Assembly: GCA_027459765.1 (NCBI GenBank)
Contig: DAIDHD010000028.1
Coordinates: forward strand, 17,301-81,300
Direction: 5' to 3'
Length of the DNA stretch: 64,000 bases
From: Gammaproteobacteria bacterium
GTDB lineage: Bacteria > Pseudomonadota > Gammaproteobacteria > Steroidobacterales > Steroidobacteraceae
The translations under genes and the position numbers were made by a program. The notes beneath the pieces are model-generated. The model was given only the letters and a program-made list of their open reading frames with translations. It was not told where the DNA came from and ran no database searches. This document shows, piece by piece, positions 20,850 to 29,367 of the stretch. Numbering within the stretch: the stretch's first letter is position 1; each line of letters opens with the position of its first letter.

Positions 20850-23800
20850 GGGGGTGGTGCCTCCGAATTGGCGGCCGCCGGTGGTGTGGCCGGCGTTTGT
20901 GCCGGCGCGGGCGCGGGAACGCCGGCCCGTTTGCGCAAGTCCACCAGCCACCCGCTCACCGGCTTGCGTTCGCCCGCGATCGCCACGTAGCGCTCGAACT
21001 GTTCGAGTGCGGGCTTCGGCTGCTGCAGGTACAGGTCGTAGAGAATGCCGAGATTGAAGTGGGCCGGCGCATAGTCGGGATCGGCCTCGATCGCACGCCG
21101 ATACGCCGCCTCGGCCTCCGCGAACTTGCCCATGCGCCGCAACACGATACCGGACTCGTCGGCCGCGACCGCGTCCTTCGGGTCGATCGCGAGCGCCCGC
21201 CCGAAGGCTTCCTGGGCCTCGCTGAGACGGCCGCCGCGCGCACACACTATGCCGAGGTCGACGTACGGTCCCGGCAGATCCGGATAGGCCAGCGTGATCT
21301 GCTTGAGCTCGAGCTCGGCGTCGGTCCAGCGCTCCGCGCGCATGGATTCGAGCGCCTGTGCGAACGACTCGCTGGCGCGCTCGGGCACCGGCGCCGGCGC
21401 AGGCGGTGCCGTCGCGACGGGCGGCGGTGCGGCTGCTGCGCCCTTCGGCCGCTTCGCCGCCGTGGCCGGCGTCGTGGTCTGCGCAGGAACCTCTGCCGGC
21501 TCGGTCGTCGCCGCCGGTACGGGCGGCGCCGGGCGAATCTGCTCGACCCGCTGTTCGCCGGTCTCGACCTTGGCATAGCGGCCGGGATCGAGCTCGGCCA
21601 GCGCCGCGAAGCTCTTCTGCACCCACTCGTCGTAGACGCCGTCACGCGTGCGGGCCGCGTTCACCTCGTGCAGCTTGATGGCCTTCTCCTCGAACGGGAA
21701 CGCCTGTTCCTCGAGGAGCACGTCGTATTGTTCCAGTTCGTCCTTGTTCAGGTTCCTGGGCCGCTCCGAGCTCATGAGATCCTTGCCGAGCTGGCGATAG
21801 AGCTCGGCGCTCTCGAAGTTCGCGGCGGTGGTGACCTCGGCGACCTGGTAGTCGGCGGCGCGCGAGTACGCCAGGATCGCCGCCTCCATCGCCTTGCGCT
21901 TCTCGGCCAGCGACTTCTTGAGCGGCGCCACCAGCTTGATGCGCCGGAACGCATCGCGCTCGGGCGCCGCCAGCGTAAGCGTCGCCCTGGCGGCGAGCGC
22001 ACGGCTGCGGTCCGTGCGTGCCGCCCCGGCGGCGCGGTCCGCCTCGATGATGTCCTTCAGCCAATGATCGCGCGAGGCCGTGTCACCGGTCTTGGCGGCC
22101 AACAGGCTCAGCCGATTGCGAGCCTCCATGGCCGGGTCGAGGGGCTGCGGGAAGCGCTTCACGAACGCTTCGAGCATGGCACGAGATTTCGCCGCGTCAC
22201 CGGCCTTCTCGTACAGATCGGCGGCCTGTAGGGTGGCCTCGCGCTGCACGTCGGGCGTCTCCGTGGGCGAAGCAGCGATCAACTCGAACTCGCGTGCGGC
22301 CTCGCCGGGCCGGTTCGACTCGGCATAGGCCACGGCGAGCTTGCGGGTCACGTCGGGCTGCAGCGGGCTCTGCGGGAAATTGCGCCGGAAGCTCTCCAGC
22401 ACCCCGATGGCGCGCGGCCACTGCTTCTGCGTGATCAACAGAGCCGCGGCGTCGAAGTCTGCGTTTGCGCGCACCTTCGAGTCGGGCGCCTCGCTCGCCA
22501 CGCGCAGAAAATCCTCGACCGCTCCGGCGCCGTCGCCGGCCGCGTTCTTAGCCTCGCCCTGCTTGTAGATCGAGGCGGCGAGCCGCTCGACGATGGCGGG
22601 ACGTTCCGGATCGCCCGCCGCCATCAGCGCCTGCGCGCTGCGGTAGGCGCGTTCGGCCTGGTCGAACCGGCCCTGCTCGAAGCTGGAATTGCCGATCACG
22701 GTCCAGGCGATCCGCTGCTTGGCGGCGTCGACGGGGGGCTGGTGTGCGAGCAGCGCTTCCGCGGTCTGCTGCGCGCGCGCGTAGTCCTTGGCCGCGTACA
22801 GCTCGGTCGCCGCGCGCGTCAGCACCTGCGGCACCTCCGGGTGCGTCGGGAACGTCTGCGCAAACTTGAGCGAACTCTCGAGCCCGAGGGCGTGGACCTT
22901 TGCCTTGGCGTCGCCGGCGGCGCCCTCCTCCTCCTTGCTGTAGGCGACGATCGCGGCGTAACCGGCGGCGGCCGCCTTCTCGTAGTGGCCGTAACCGTAG
23001 GCGGTCGTCTCGTATTCGTGGCCCGCCTCGAGGTAGTGCCTGCTCTCGAACAGCGTGTCCGCGAGCAGGTAATTAGTGACCGCCGCGTCCGCATCGTCGG
23101 GAAACGACTTCAAGTAGCTGCGATACCACTTGGCGGCCTCGTCGAAGTCGGCCGGGTCCTTGGTTCGCTGCGCCTGCGCGTGGTAGTACTGCGCCACGTC
23201 CTTGAGGTTGGTCTTGAGCTCGGCGACCACCTTGGGCTCGCCCTGCGGCGTTCGACCCTGCCAGAAAGCCGTACCGTAGCTGTAGTTCTGCACGAACTCG
23301 CGCTTGCCCTGCAGCACGAGCGCCGGGAAGCCGCCCTTGGCGTAGGCCTCGATGGCCTGCATCTCGAGCAGCGGCGCCTTCTCGTTGTTGCGATCGCGCG
23401 CCACGAATGCGCGGTAGGCGTCGGCCGCGTCCGTGTAGCGCTCCTTCTCGATGTAGAGGTCGCCGAGATGCGAGTAGAGGAGATAGTTGTAGGGCCTCGG
23501 CGGGCGCCGCGCGATGAATTCACCGACGCTCTTCGGACCATCCGCATAGGAGAACGTGATCGCCATGACGCGGAAGGTGTCGCCGACCAGCTCGCGGTCG
23601 GCGCGGCTGAGGGAGTCCACTTCGATGAGCTGCGCGGGATCGCGCTTCGACACCAGCACCGAGTCGAGCACGCGAGCGAAGGAATCGAGACTGCGCTCGG
23701 TCTCCCCCTCCTTGAAGAGCGTCCAGCCGTGCTTGTAGAGGCTCTGGTTGTAGAAGGCCGACGCCGGCCCCGACCGGATCACGGCCTCGTACGCCGCCTG

Positions 23801-24334
23801 CGCCCCCGGATACTGCTTCTCGGCGAACAGCAGCTCGCCGCGACGGAACTGCGCCTCGTCGTAGTAGCGGCTCTTCGGGTAGGTCGCCACCAGTCGATCG
23901 AGCGCGTGCAGCGCATCGTCCGGCCGCGCGTCCAATTCGTACGCGCGCGCGAGCTGATAGAGCACGGCGTCGTTGCGCTCGTACTGGGGATAGGTCGCGA
24001 GCAGCGCGGAATAAAGGTGGATCGCCTCCGTGGCGCGCAATCCCTCGTTGGTCACGAGCTCGCGTTCGATGCGCTCCGACTCCGAACTCTCCAGATTGAG
24101 ATCCCCGAGGCGGCGCAGCGCCTCCTCGCGCAGCGCCGCGTCGCCCGCGTTCAAGTCGAGGAAGCGGCGATAGCTGTCCATGGCCTTGCTCGCGTCGACG
24201 CCCTTGGGCGGCTCGGCGCTGATCTCGACCTGCTGGTCCTCCAGGTCCTTGATGGTCGCGGGCTTCTTGGGCGGTGCGGCGCAAGCCGCCGACGCGAACA
24301 GGACGAGCCCCAGGTGGACGTACGCGGGCTTCAC
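20846..24334 (-). CDS. Large periplasmic TPR-repeat protein (GltI/GltE-like context)
   Basis: 1162 residues. The N-terminus (MKPAYVHLGLVLFASAACA) is a signal peptide, possibly a lipoprotein signal. Most of the chain is tandem tetratricopeptide-like helices (for example YQLARAYELDARPDDALHAL and ADTLFESRHYLEAGHEYE). A disordered Pro/Ala/Thr linker lies at about 900-980, and canonical TPRs follow (PYVDLGIVCARGGRLSEAQ, then PDYAPAHFNLGILY). Such proteins scaffold other proteins in the periplasm. The GTG start at 24334 overlaps the previous gene's stop by four bases. Operon position suggests it bridges the ExbB/D motor to the outer membrane, as large TPR proteins do in Myxococcus Glt; that role is inferred. 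Confidence 0.88.
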   Translation of the reverse strand: MKPAYVHLGLVLFASAACAAPPKKPATIKDLEDQQVEISAEPPKGVDASKAMDSYRRFLDLNAGDAALREEALRRLGDLNLESSESERIERELVTNEGLRATEAIHLYSALLATYPQYERNDAVLYQLARAYELDARPDDALHALDRLVATYPKSRYYDEAQFRRGELLFAEKQYPGAQAAYEAVIRSGPASAFYNQSLYKHGWTLFKEGETERSLDSFARVLDSVLVSKRDPAQLIEVDSLSRADRELVGDTFRVMAITFSYADGPKSVGEFIARRPPRPYNYLLYSHLGDLYIEKERYTDAADAYRAFVARDRNNEKAPLLEMQAIEAYAKGGFPALVLQGKREFVQNYSYGTAFWQGRTPQGEPKVVAELKTNLKDVAQYYHAQAQRTKDPADFDEAAKWYRSYLKSFPDDADAAVTNYLLADTLFESRHYLEAGHEYETTAYGYGHYEKAAAAGYAAIVAYSKEEEGAAGDAKAKVHALGLESSLKFAQTFPTHPEVPQVLTRAATELYAAKDYARAQQTAEALLAHQPPVDAAKQRIAWTVIGNSSFEQGRFDQAERAYRSAQALMAAGDPERPAIVERLAASIYKQGEAKNAAGDGAGAVEDFLRVASEAPDSKVRANADFDAAALLITQKQWPRAIGVLESFRRNFPQSPLQPDVTRKLAVAYAESNRPGEAAREFELIAASPTETPDVQREATLQAADLYEKAGDAAKSRAMLEAFVKRFPQPLDPAMEARNRLSLLAAKTGDTASRDHWLKDIIEADRAAGAARTDRSRALAARATLTLAAPERDAFRRIKLVAPLKKSLAEKRKAMEAAILAYSRAADYQVAEVTTAANFESAELYRQLGKDLMSSERPRNLNKDELEQYDVLLEEQAFPFEEKAIKLHEVNAARTRDGVYDEWVQKSFAALAELDPGRYAKVETGEQRVEQIRPAPPVPAATTEPAEVPAQTTTPATAAKRPKGAAAAPPPVATAPPAPAPVPERASESFAQALESMRAERWTDAELELKQITLAYPDLPGPYVDLGIVCARGGRLSEAQEAFGRALAIDPKDAVAADESGIVLRRMGKFAEAEAAYRRAIEADPDYAPAHFNLGILYDLYLQQPKPALEQFERYVAIAGERKPVSGWLVDLRKRAGVPAPAPAQTPATPPAAANSEAPPP

Positions 24335-26280
24335 GGCGGAGCCTTCACGGGCGCGTCCGCAGCCGCTGGCGCCGCCTTGGCGGGCGCCGGCTTGGGCTGC
24401 TCCGCCTTGTCGCTGGTCTTGTCGTAGATGGCCGCCAGTTCGTAGCGTGCCTGGATCTGATAGGTCTCGATGCGGCGCTTCTGGTTCTGCAGTTCCTTGA
24501 TGGCGATGGCCTGCAGATACTCGTTCTGCCGCTCGCGAATCTCGCCCAGACGCTTCTGCAGCGCCTCTATGCGCGCACGCACCGCGGCGACGCGCGCCGC
24601 GTATTGGCCGTCGTCCCTGGGCATGGCGGTGCGCGCCTGGCGCACCGCCAGTTCGCGCCGCTGCGTCTGCACGAGCGCGGCTTCGAGCTCCTTGACCGAT
24701 CGCCGCTCGTTCCACAGGCGGGCCTTGAAGCTCTCCGACAGGCGCCAGTACATCACGCCCTTCATGAGACGGAACTTGTCGCGCGCTTCCGCGAGGTCGG
24801 GATCGTCGGGATGCGCCGCGAGGTAGGCCTGGATGCGCTCCAGCCGGGCCCAGGTGCGCTGCTCCTCGGCGGTGCCGAGCGCGGCCACGTCGTTGGTCTT
24901 CTCGATCTCGTTGAGCCGCGACTCGAACTCGACCCGCTTGCGCGTGAGCGCGGCGAGGTCGGTTGCGGCCAGCGCTGCGTCGGCCTTGGGCACGCGCTCC
25001 TGGTACGCCTTGTCGCGGGTGTCCAGCATGTCGTCATATGCGGCCACGTCGGCGGCCCACTGCTCGAGATTGCGGCTCATGAAGTTGAGTTCGCGATAAT
25101 TCTTGAGGCCTTCCTGGAACTCGTTGCTGGCGAGAAGCTGATAGAGGTAGCGCGACTCCGGCGCCTGCGGCAGGGTGGACAGCTGCCAGTACCAGGTCAG
25201 GTTCTTCTGCTTGTCGTCCGTGAGCAGACGGTCGAGCAGGCCGCCCGCGCGAATCTGTTCGATGGACGCGTCGATGTGCCGGGTCTCGGCATCGAAGGAG
25301 TCGATGGCCGCGCTGTAGTAGTCCGCCGCCTGGCCGGTCGCGCCGAGCTGGTCGTAGGCGTACGGCACCGTGAGATAGGACTCCTGTACCGCCGAATCGA
25401 GCAGGTTGCGCTTGCGCAGCGCCAGCCACGGAATGAGCGCGCGCTTGTAGTCACCGAGAGCCGAATCCGCCCAGCCGACGCCGAGCAGCGCCTTGCTCGA
25501 ATAGGGTCCGTCCAGCCTGATTCGTTCCAGCACGGGACGCGCATCGGCCGGACGCTTCGCCTGCATGAGCGCGAAGCCGAGCGCGAGGTTGGCGCGATCC
25601 TTGAGCGCCAGCAGCTCTTCGCTGGTGGTCTGCATTCGGCCGACGCCGTCCAGGTGGGCGACGGCCTGGTCGAGCCTGCCGGCGCGAACCAGCGCCACTC
25701 CGAGATTCAATTGTGCATACGCCGTCCAGTCCGGCGGTCCGCGCCAGTGCGACAGTTCCGCCGCCGCATCGTCGTAGCGGCCGCGCTTCATCATCACCTC
25801 GGCGAGCAGCATGCAGCGCTCGGCATCCACGCGCGGCTGGATCTTGTCGGACACCTGTCGTAGCGCACGCTCCGCCTCGTCGAGGTAGCCGCGCTGGTAC
25901 CACACCTTGCCCAGATAGAACCACGCCTTGTTGCGCACCGCCTCGGAGACATTGCCCGCGAGCAGCGCCTCGAAGATGCGACCCGCCTCCACGTGTTCTC
26001 CCAGCGACAGGTACAGTCCGCCGAGCAGCAGCTCGGCCTCGCCCTGCGTGTGCGGCAGGCGATCGAGTTGCCGGGCGGCGAGCAGCCGGGTGATGGAGTC
26101 GAAATAGTCGTCCTGGAAGAAGTAGAACAGCACGTCGCCGTACGGCAGATCGCGCACGTCCTGCGGCGGGAGCCCGTCGGGATCGGGCTTCACGTAACTG
26201 GTAGCCGCGTGTCCGGACGCGAAGGCGAGCAGCAGCACGCCGGCGACGCAGAGGCGCGAACCGAGCTTCACGCGAGCCAC
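24331..26280 (-). CDS. Exported TPR/coiled-coil protein
   Basis: 649 residues with a signal peptide (hydrophobic 8-22, cleavage near GHA-AT). Residues about 40-330 are TPR-like helical repeats (AELLLGGLYLSLGEHVEAGRI, FYLGKVWYQRGYLDEAERAL). The C-terminal half is rich in heptad-like charged helices (RIEALQKRLGEIRERQNEYL), predicting a coiled coil, then an Ala/Pro/Lys tail. Two GTG starts are possible, 26280 and 26271; both keep the signal peptide. No family name is claimed. It is flanked on both sides by overlapping or abutting genes, placing it firmly in the Exb/TPR operon. Confidence 0.85.
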   Translation of the reverse strand: MARVKLGSRLCVAGVLLLAFASGHAATSYVKPDPDGLPPQDVRDLPYGDVLFYFFQDDYFDSITRLLAARQLDRLPHTQGEAELLLGGLYLSLGEHVEAGRIFEALLAGNVSEAVRNKAWFYLGKVWYQRGYLDEAERALRQVSDKIQPRVDAERCMLLAEVMMKRGRYDDAAAELSHWRGPPDWTAYAQLNLGVALVRAGRLDQAVAHLDGVGRMQTTSEELLALKDRANLALGFALMQAKRPADARPVLERIRLDGPYSSKALLGVGWADSALGDYKRALIPWLALRKRNLLDSAVQESYLTVPYAYDQLGATGQAADYYSAAIDSFDAETRHIDASIEQIRAGGLLDRLLTDDKQKNLTWYWQLSTLPQAPESRYLYQLLASNEFQEGLKNYRELNFMSRNLEQWAADVAAYDDMLDTRDKAYQERVPKADAALAATDLAALTRKRVEFESRLNEIEKTNDVAALGTAEEQRTWARLERIQAYLAAHPDDPDLAEARDKFRLMKGVMYWRLSESFKARLWNERRSVKELEAALVQTQRRELAVRQARTAMPRDDGQYAARVAAVRARIEALQKRLGEIRERQNEYLQAIAIKELQNQKRRIETYQIQARYELAAIYDKTSDKAEQPKPAPAKAAPAAADAPVKAPP

Positions 26281-26281
26281 C

Positions 26282-26938
26282 TCACTCCCAGTCTTTGATG
26301 GTGAACTCGGGCTGGTGCTTGGGCACCCGGTCGGTGATCTTCAGCTCGAGGTATTTGGCACCGACGCCCTTCTCGAAATTGATCGACGCGCCGCGCTTGT
26401 AGTCGCGCTGCATCGGTCCCTTGCCCGTGAAGAAGGCCACCAGTTCGTGCTTGCCCACCTTGAGGTTGCCCAGATAGAGCTGTTGCACACCGCCCTTCAA
26501 CAGCGCATCCGCCTCGCGCGCGGTGTAGAGGTAGTTCTTGACCTCCTTGTTGTCGATCTTGAGCGTGACTGAGTCGAGCGCGAAGAACGTGCCCACGTCC
26601 ATCGAGACGTAGACCGCCACCTGGGTGTTGGCCGGGAACAGAAGCTCCTCCTCGAGCACGAACAGGTCCTTGTTGAGATCGATCACGTCCTTCTTGAGCC
26701 CCTGTACCTCCTGGTCGAGGGTCTTGAAGCCGCCCGGCGACGCATCCCCCGGAGCGGAAGCGTCCGCGGCAGGCGCCGATCCGGCCGTGGCCGACGCGGG
26801 CGCGGTCGCGGTCGGCGTTTGCGCGGGAGCCGCCGTCTGCGCCGGAGCCGACGACCCTGTGGGCGGCGACGCGGCCAAGGCGGATGCACACAGCAGCGCG
26901 GCGGCGAGACCGGCGGAGAATCGCAGTGTTCGAATCAT
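26282..26938 (-). CDS. Exported coiled-coil protein of unknown function
   Basis: 218 residues. The signal peptide (MIRTLRFSAGLAAALLCASALA) is followed by an Ala/Pro/Thr-rich linker (25-75), a short coiled segment (TLDQEVQGLKKDVIDLNKDL) and a beta-rich domain with VAVYVSMDVGTFFALDSVTL and GKHELVAFFTGKGP. The C-terminal domain resembles a small envelope-binding module, but I cannot name it. It lies second in the operon, 13 bases after the cysteine-less TlpA-like gene, and its stop nearly abuts the next gene's GTG. A periplasmic structural partner of the TPR proteins is inferred. Confidence 0.8.
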   Translation of the reverse strand: MIRTLRFSAGLAAALLCASALAASPPTGSSAPAQTAAPAQTPTATAPASATAGSAPAADASAPGDASPGGFKTLDQEVQGLKKDVIDLNKDLFVLEEELLFPANTQVAVYVSMDVGTFFALDSVTLKIDNKEVKNYLYTAREADALLKGGVQQLYLGNLKVGKHELVAFFTGKGPMQRDYKRGASINFEKGVGAKYLELKITDRVPKHQPEFTIKDWE

Positions 26939-26951
26939 GGAAGACCTATAG

Positions 26952-27497
26952 TCACTCACGCAGCAGTTCCCGAATGTGTTCGACGAAATCGCGCTCGTCG
27001 CCCCGTTTGAAACCGACGGTCGCATAACGCACGATGCCGGAGCGGTCGACGAGCATGGTCACCGGCATCTTCTGCAGCCGGTACGACCGTCCCGCATCGC
27101 CCGCGGTGTCGAACAGCAGCGGATATGACACTTTCATGGCGTCGGCGAATTCGCGCGAGCGCCGCAGGTCGTCGTCGACCGAAACGCCGAGCACGACCAG
27201 CCCGGCGCGCTCGTACACGGTGTTGATTCGATCCAGCGCCGTCATCTCCGCGCGCGAATCGCCGGCCCAGCGCGCCCAGAAATTGAGCAACACCACCTGG
27301 CCGCGGTATTCCGACAGCCGCAGGTTGCGCCCATCGAGGGACTTGAGCACGAAATCGGGCGCGCTCTGGCCGACCAGCGCCGGTCCGGGCGCCGCCGCCG
27401 CGGCGAGCGACGCGCCGAGCAGCAATGCCGACGCGACGCGGCGCCAACCGCCACGAACCGATGCGCCCACGGCACCGCGCTGCCGCACTCCGCTCAT
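26952..27497 (-). CDS. TlpA/redoxin-like protein lacking both active-site cysteines
   Basis: 181 residues: N-terminal signal (RRVASALLLGASLAAAAAP), then a thioredoxin-fold AhpC/TlpA domain: APDFVLKSLDGRNLRLSEYRGQVVLLNFWARWAGDSR (shown here in parts: VVLLNFWARWAG) and the cis-Pro segment KMPVTMLVD. The motif that should be WCxxC reads WAGDS, so both redox cysteines are missing, while the rest of the fold is intact. It therefore cannot do dithiol exchange and may bind a partner instead. First gene of the ten-gene minus-strand operon. The ATG at 27497 is the plausible start, though weakly supported by its ribosome site. Compare the intact TlpA at 37512. Confidence 0.82.
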   Translation of the reverse strand: MSGVRQRGAVGASVRGGWRRVASALLLGASLAAAAAPGPALVGQSAPDFVLKSLDGRNLRLSEYRGQVVLLNFWARWAGDSRAEMTALDRINTVYERAGLVVLGVSVDDDLRRSREFADAMKVSYPLLFDTAGDAGRSYRLQKMPVTMLVDRSGIVRYATVGFKRGDERDFVEHIRELLRE

Positions 27498-27587
27498 CTC
27501 GCTGGCAACTCCGTCACGTCGTCGAGGAAGGGCTCGCGAAAGGCGAGCGCCGTGTCCCGTGTGGTGACGGCCGCGCCTCGTTCGGAC

Positions 27588-27593
27588 ATTATG
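27588..27593 (-). promoter_or_regulatory. Candidate -10 for the Exb/TPR operon
   Basis: The reverse strand reads TTTTGCATAATG here, containing CATAAT about 90 bases before the first gene. The enclosing gap 27498-27726 (229 bases) separates two genes on the same strand and is the only place for the operon promoter. No clear -35 was found. Confidence 0.3.
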
Positions 27594-27726
27594 CAAAATC
27601 GCACACCGTGCTCCGCAGTGTCAACGCGGCGCGGCGCACGATTCGCCCCGCGCCGCACGAACCCGCGCACATTCGTGTTATGCCGTCGTCGCGACGCCGT
27701 GGCCGCGCGTTCCGGGCCGCCCGCCT

Positions 27727-29334
27727 TCAGCCCGGCACCCGGCCGTTCACGAGGCCGGCGAGCGGCTGGAACGAAATCAACGAGTCGAGCGCCGACCCCG
27801 ACCCCAGGGTGTTGTTCAGGTTTGGCGCGGGATACAGCGTCGGGAACTGCGCCTGCGCGCCGTGCAGCGCCATGTAATTGAGCACGACGATCTGCGCCAG
27901 ATTGAAGACGTTGTTGCCCGCGGGGCTCCCCGTGGTGTTGAGCGATCCGTCGGAGTTGAAGTAACCGAGCTGCAGGCTCGCCTCGGGATTGGCCTGCGCC
28001 GGGAGCGGCTTGCCAGCCGGGTTGTACACCAGGAAATACGCCGCCGCCGTGTTCTGATTGTCCGCGGTCCACACTCCCTTGCCGCGCCCGCCGGCGGAGT
28101 TGTCGATCATGCCGCCGCTCGCCAGCGAGCCGTCGCTGAACACGTAGATCATCACCGGCTTGCCGACGCGCGCCGCGTATTCGAGACAGGCGCCGATGCA
28201 GTTGCCGAGATTGAAGTCGCGAGCCTCGCCGGTGGCGCGGTCGCCGGTGTGATAGTCGAAGCCGTCCATCTCGATGGTGCCGGCGGCCGCGTTGCCGTCG
28301 ATCACAAGCTTCATGATGGCCGCGGTCTTCTGGTAGTCGGGGTTGGACTGGTACTCGGTCGTATTGAAGATGCCGCCCGAACCGACGATGTTCGGGTCGA
28401 GATCCGGATTGACCGCCGAGGGGCTCGAGTAGCGGTCGACGACGTACGCGGCCTTGGTGTAGCTGCAGGTCTGGATCTGCTTCGCTGCGGCGTCCGCGGT
28501 GGCGTCGGCATAGGCGGTGACGACGCCGTACTTGGCGTCGCTGATGCGCTTCATCGATTCCAGCACGTTGGTCACGTCGGAAGGATTCGGCAACAGCGTG
28601 CTCAGCTGGCCGGTGTTGACGAGTCCCTTGCTGTCCGCCGAACTCGACACCTTCACCGGGGTCGCGCTCGGGATCACCATGGTCGGTGGCGCCATCGAGT
28701 TGCCGCCGGACGGGGAATTCACCGATCCGATGAGGTCGAGCAGGCCGCCGCGCGCGCCGAACTGCCAGATTCCGTACATGGGATTGTGCGGATTGGTGTT
28801 GGTGTCGTTCTGCGACAGCGCCGGAATCACCGTGCCGTTCGTGTTCGCATACACCGAGGCGTGGGTGGCACGGGCCTTGATGCCGCGCAGGTGCGCGCTG
28901 TCGGAGTGGAAGCGCAGTCCGAGCGTCGCGTCGACGAAACTGCCCGTGGTGCTCGAGCTGGGGACCATGGTGCCGGGCAAGCCGAGCTTGTTGTAGCCCG
29001 CGACCGTGAGGAAGTCGAGCTGCCCCTTGGGACCGCCGACCAGCACGTTCGAGCCGGCGATGTTGCCGCCGCCGGCGAGATCGAAGCAGATGAACGGGAT
29101 CTTGCCCGCGCCGGTGGTGATGCCGCAGGCGCTCACCGCCTGCTGGATGTCGGTCGCGAGAGTCGCCTTCGCCACCCGCGGATCCGCCAGCAGCCCGAGC
29201 AGGCTCGGACCGACCAGCGTCGCGGCCCCGGTGAGGAACCCCTGCGCGACGAACTGCCGGCGCGTGACCGGGCGGGCGTGATCGGCGTGCAGCAGCGGTT
29301 CGCGCAGCGCACGGCTCTTGGGTAACTTTCTCAT
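27727..29334 (-). CDS. Tat-exported DUF1501-like protein
   Basis: 535 residues with a twin-arginine signal (TRRQFVAQGFLTGAATLV, RR at 25-26), so it is exported folded. The mature part resembles the DUF1501 family, distant relatives of sulfatases/alkaline phosphatases: FICFDLAGGGNIAGSNVLVG near the start, GFDYHTGDRATGEARDFNLG and VFSDGS later. The reaction is unknown. In other bacteria DUF1501 genes usually sit beside DUF1549/DUF1588-type cytochrome genes, and that holds here: it is last in a three-gene minus-strand operon with two c-type cytochrome genes. GGAGAGG nine bases upstream supports the ATG. Confidence 0.8.
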   Translation of the reverse strand: MRKLPKSRALREPLLHADHARPVTRRQFVAQGFLTGAATLVGPSLLGLLADPRVAKATLATDIQQAVSACGITTGAGKIPFICFDLAGGGNIAGSNVLVGGPKGQLDFLTVAGYNKLGLPGTMVPSSSTTGSFVDATLGLRFHSDSAHLRGIKARATHASVYANTNGTVIPALSQNDTNTNPHNPMYGIWQFGARGGLLDLIGSVNSPSGGNSMAPPTMVIPSATPVKVSSSADSKGLVNTGQLSTLLPNPSDVTNVLESMKRISDAKYGVVTAYADATADAAAKQIQTCSYTKAAYVVDRYSSPSAVNPDLDPNIVGSGGIFNTTEYQSNPDYQKTAAIMKLVIDGNAAAGTIEMDGFDYHTGDRATGEARDFNLGNCIGACLEYAARVGKPVMIYVFSDGSLASGGMIDNSAGGRGKGVWTADNQNTAAAYFLVYNPAGKPLPAQANPEASLQLGYFNSDGSLNTTGSPAGNNVFNLAQIVVLNYMALHGAQAQFPTLYPAPNLNNTLGSGSALDSLISFQPLAGLVNGRVPG

Positions 29335-29367
29335 GAGTCGAAACCTCTCCGAAGTCCTAAGGCGACG

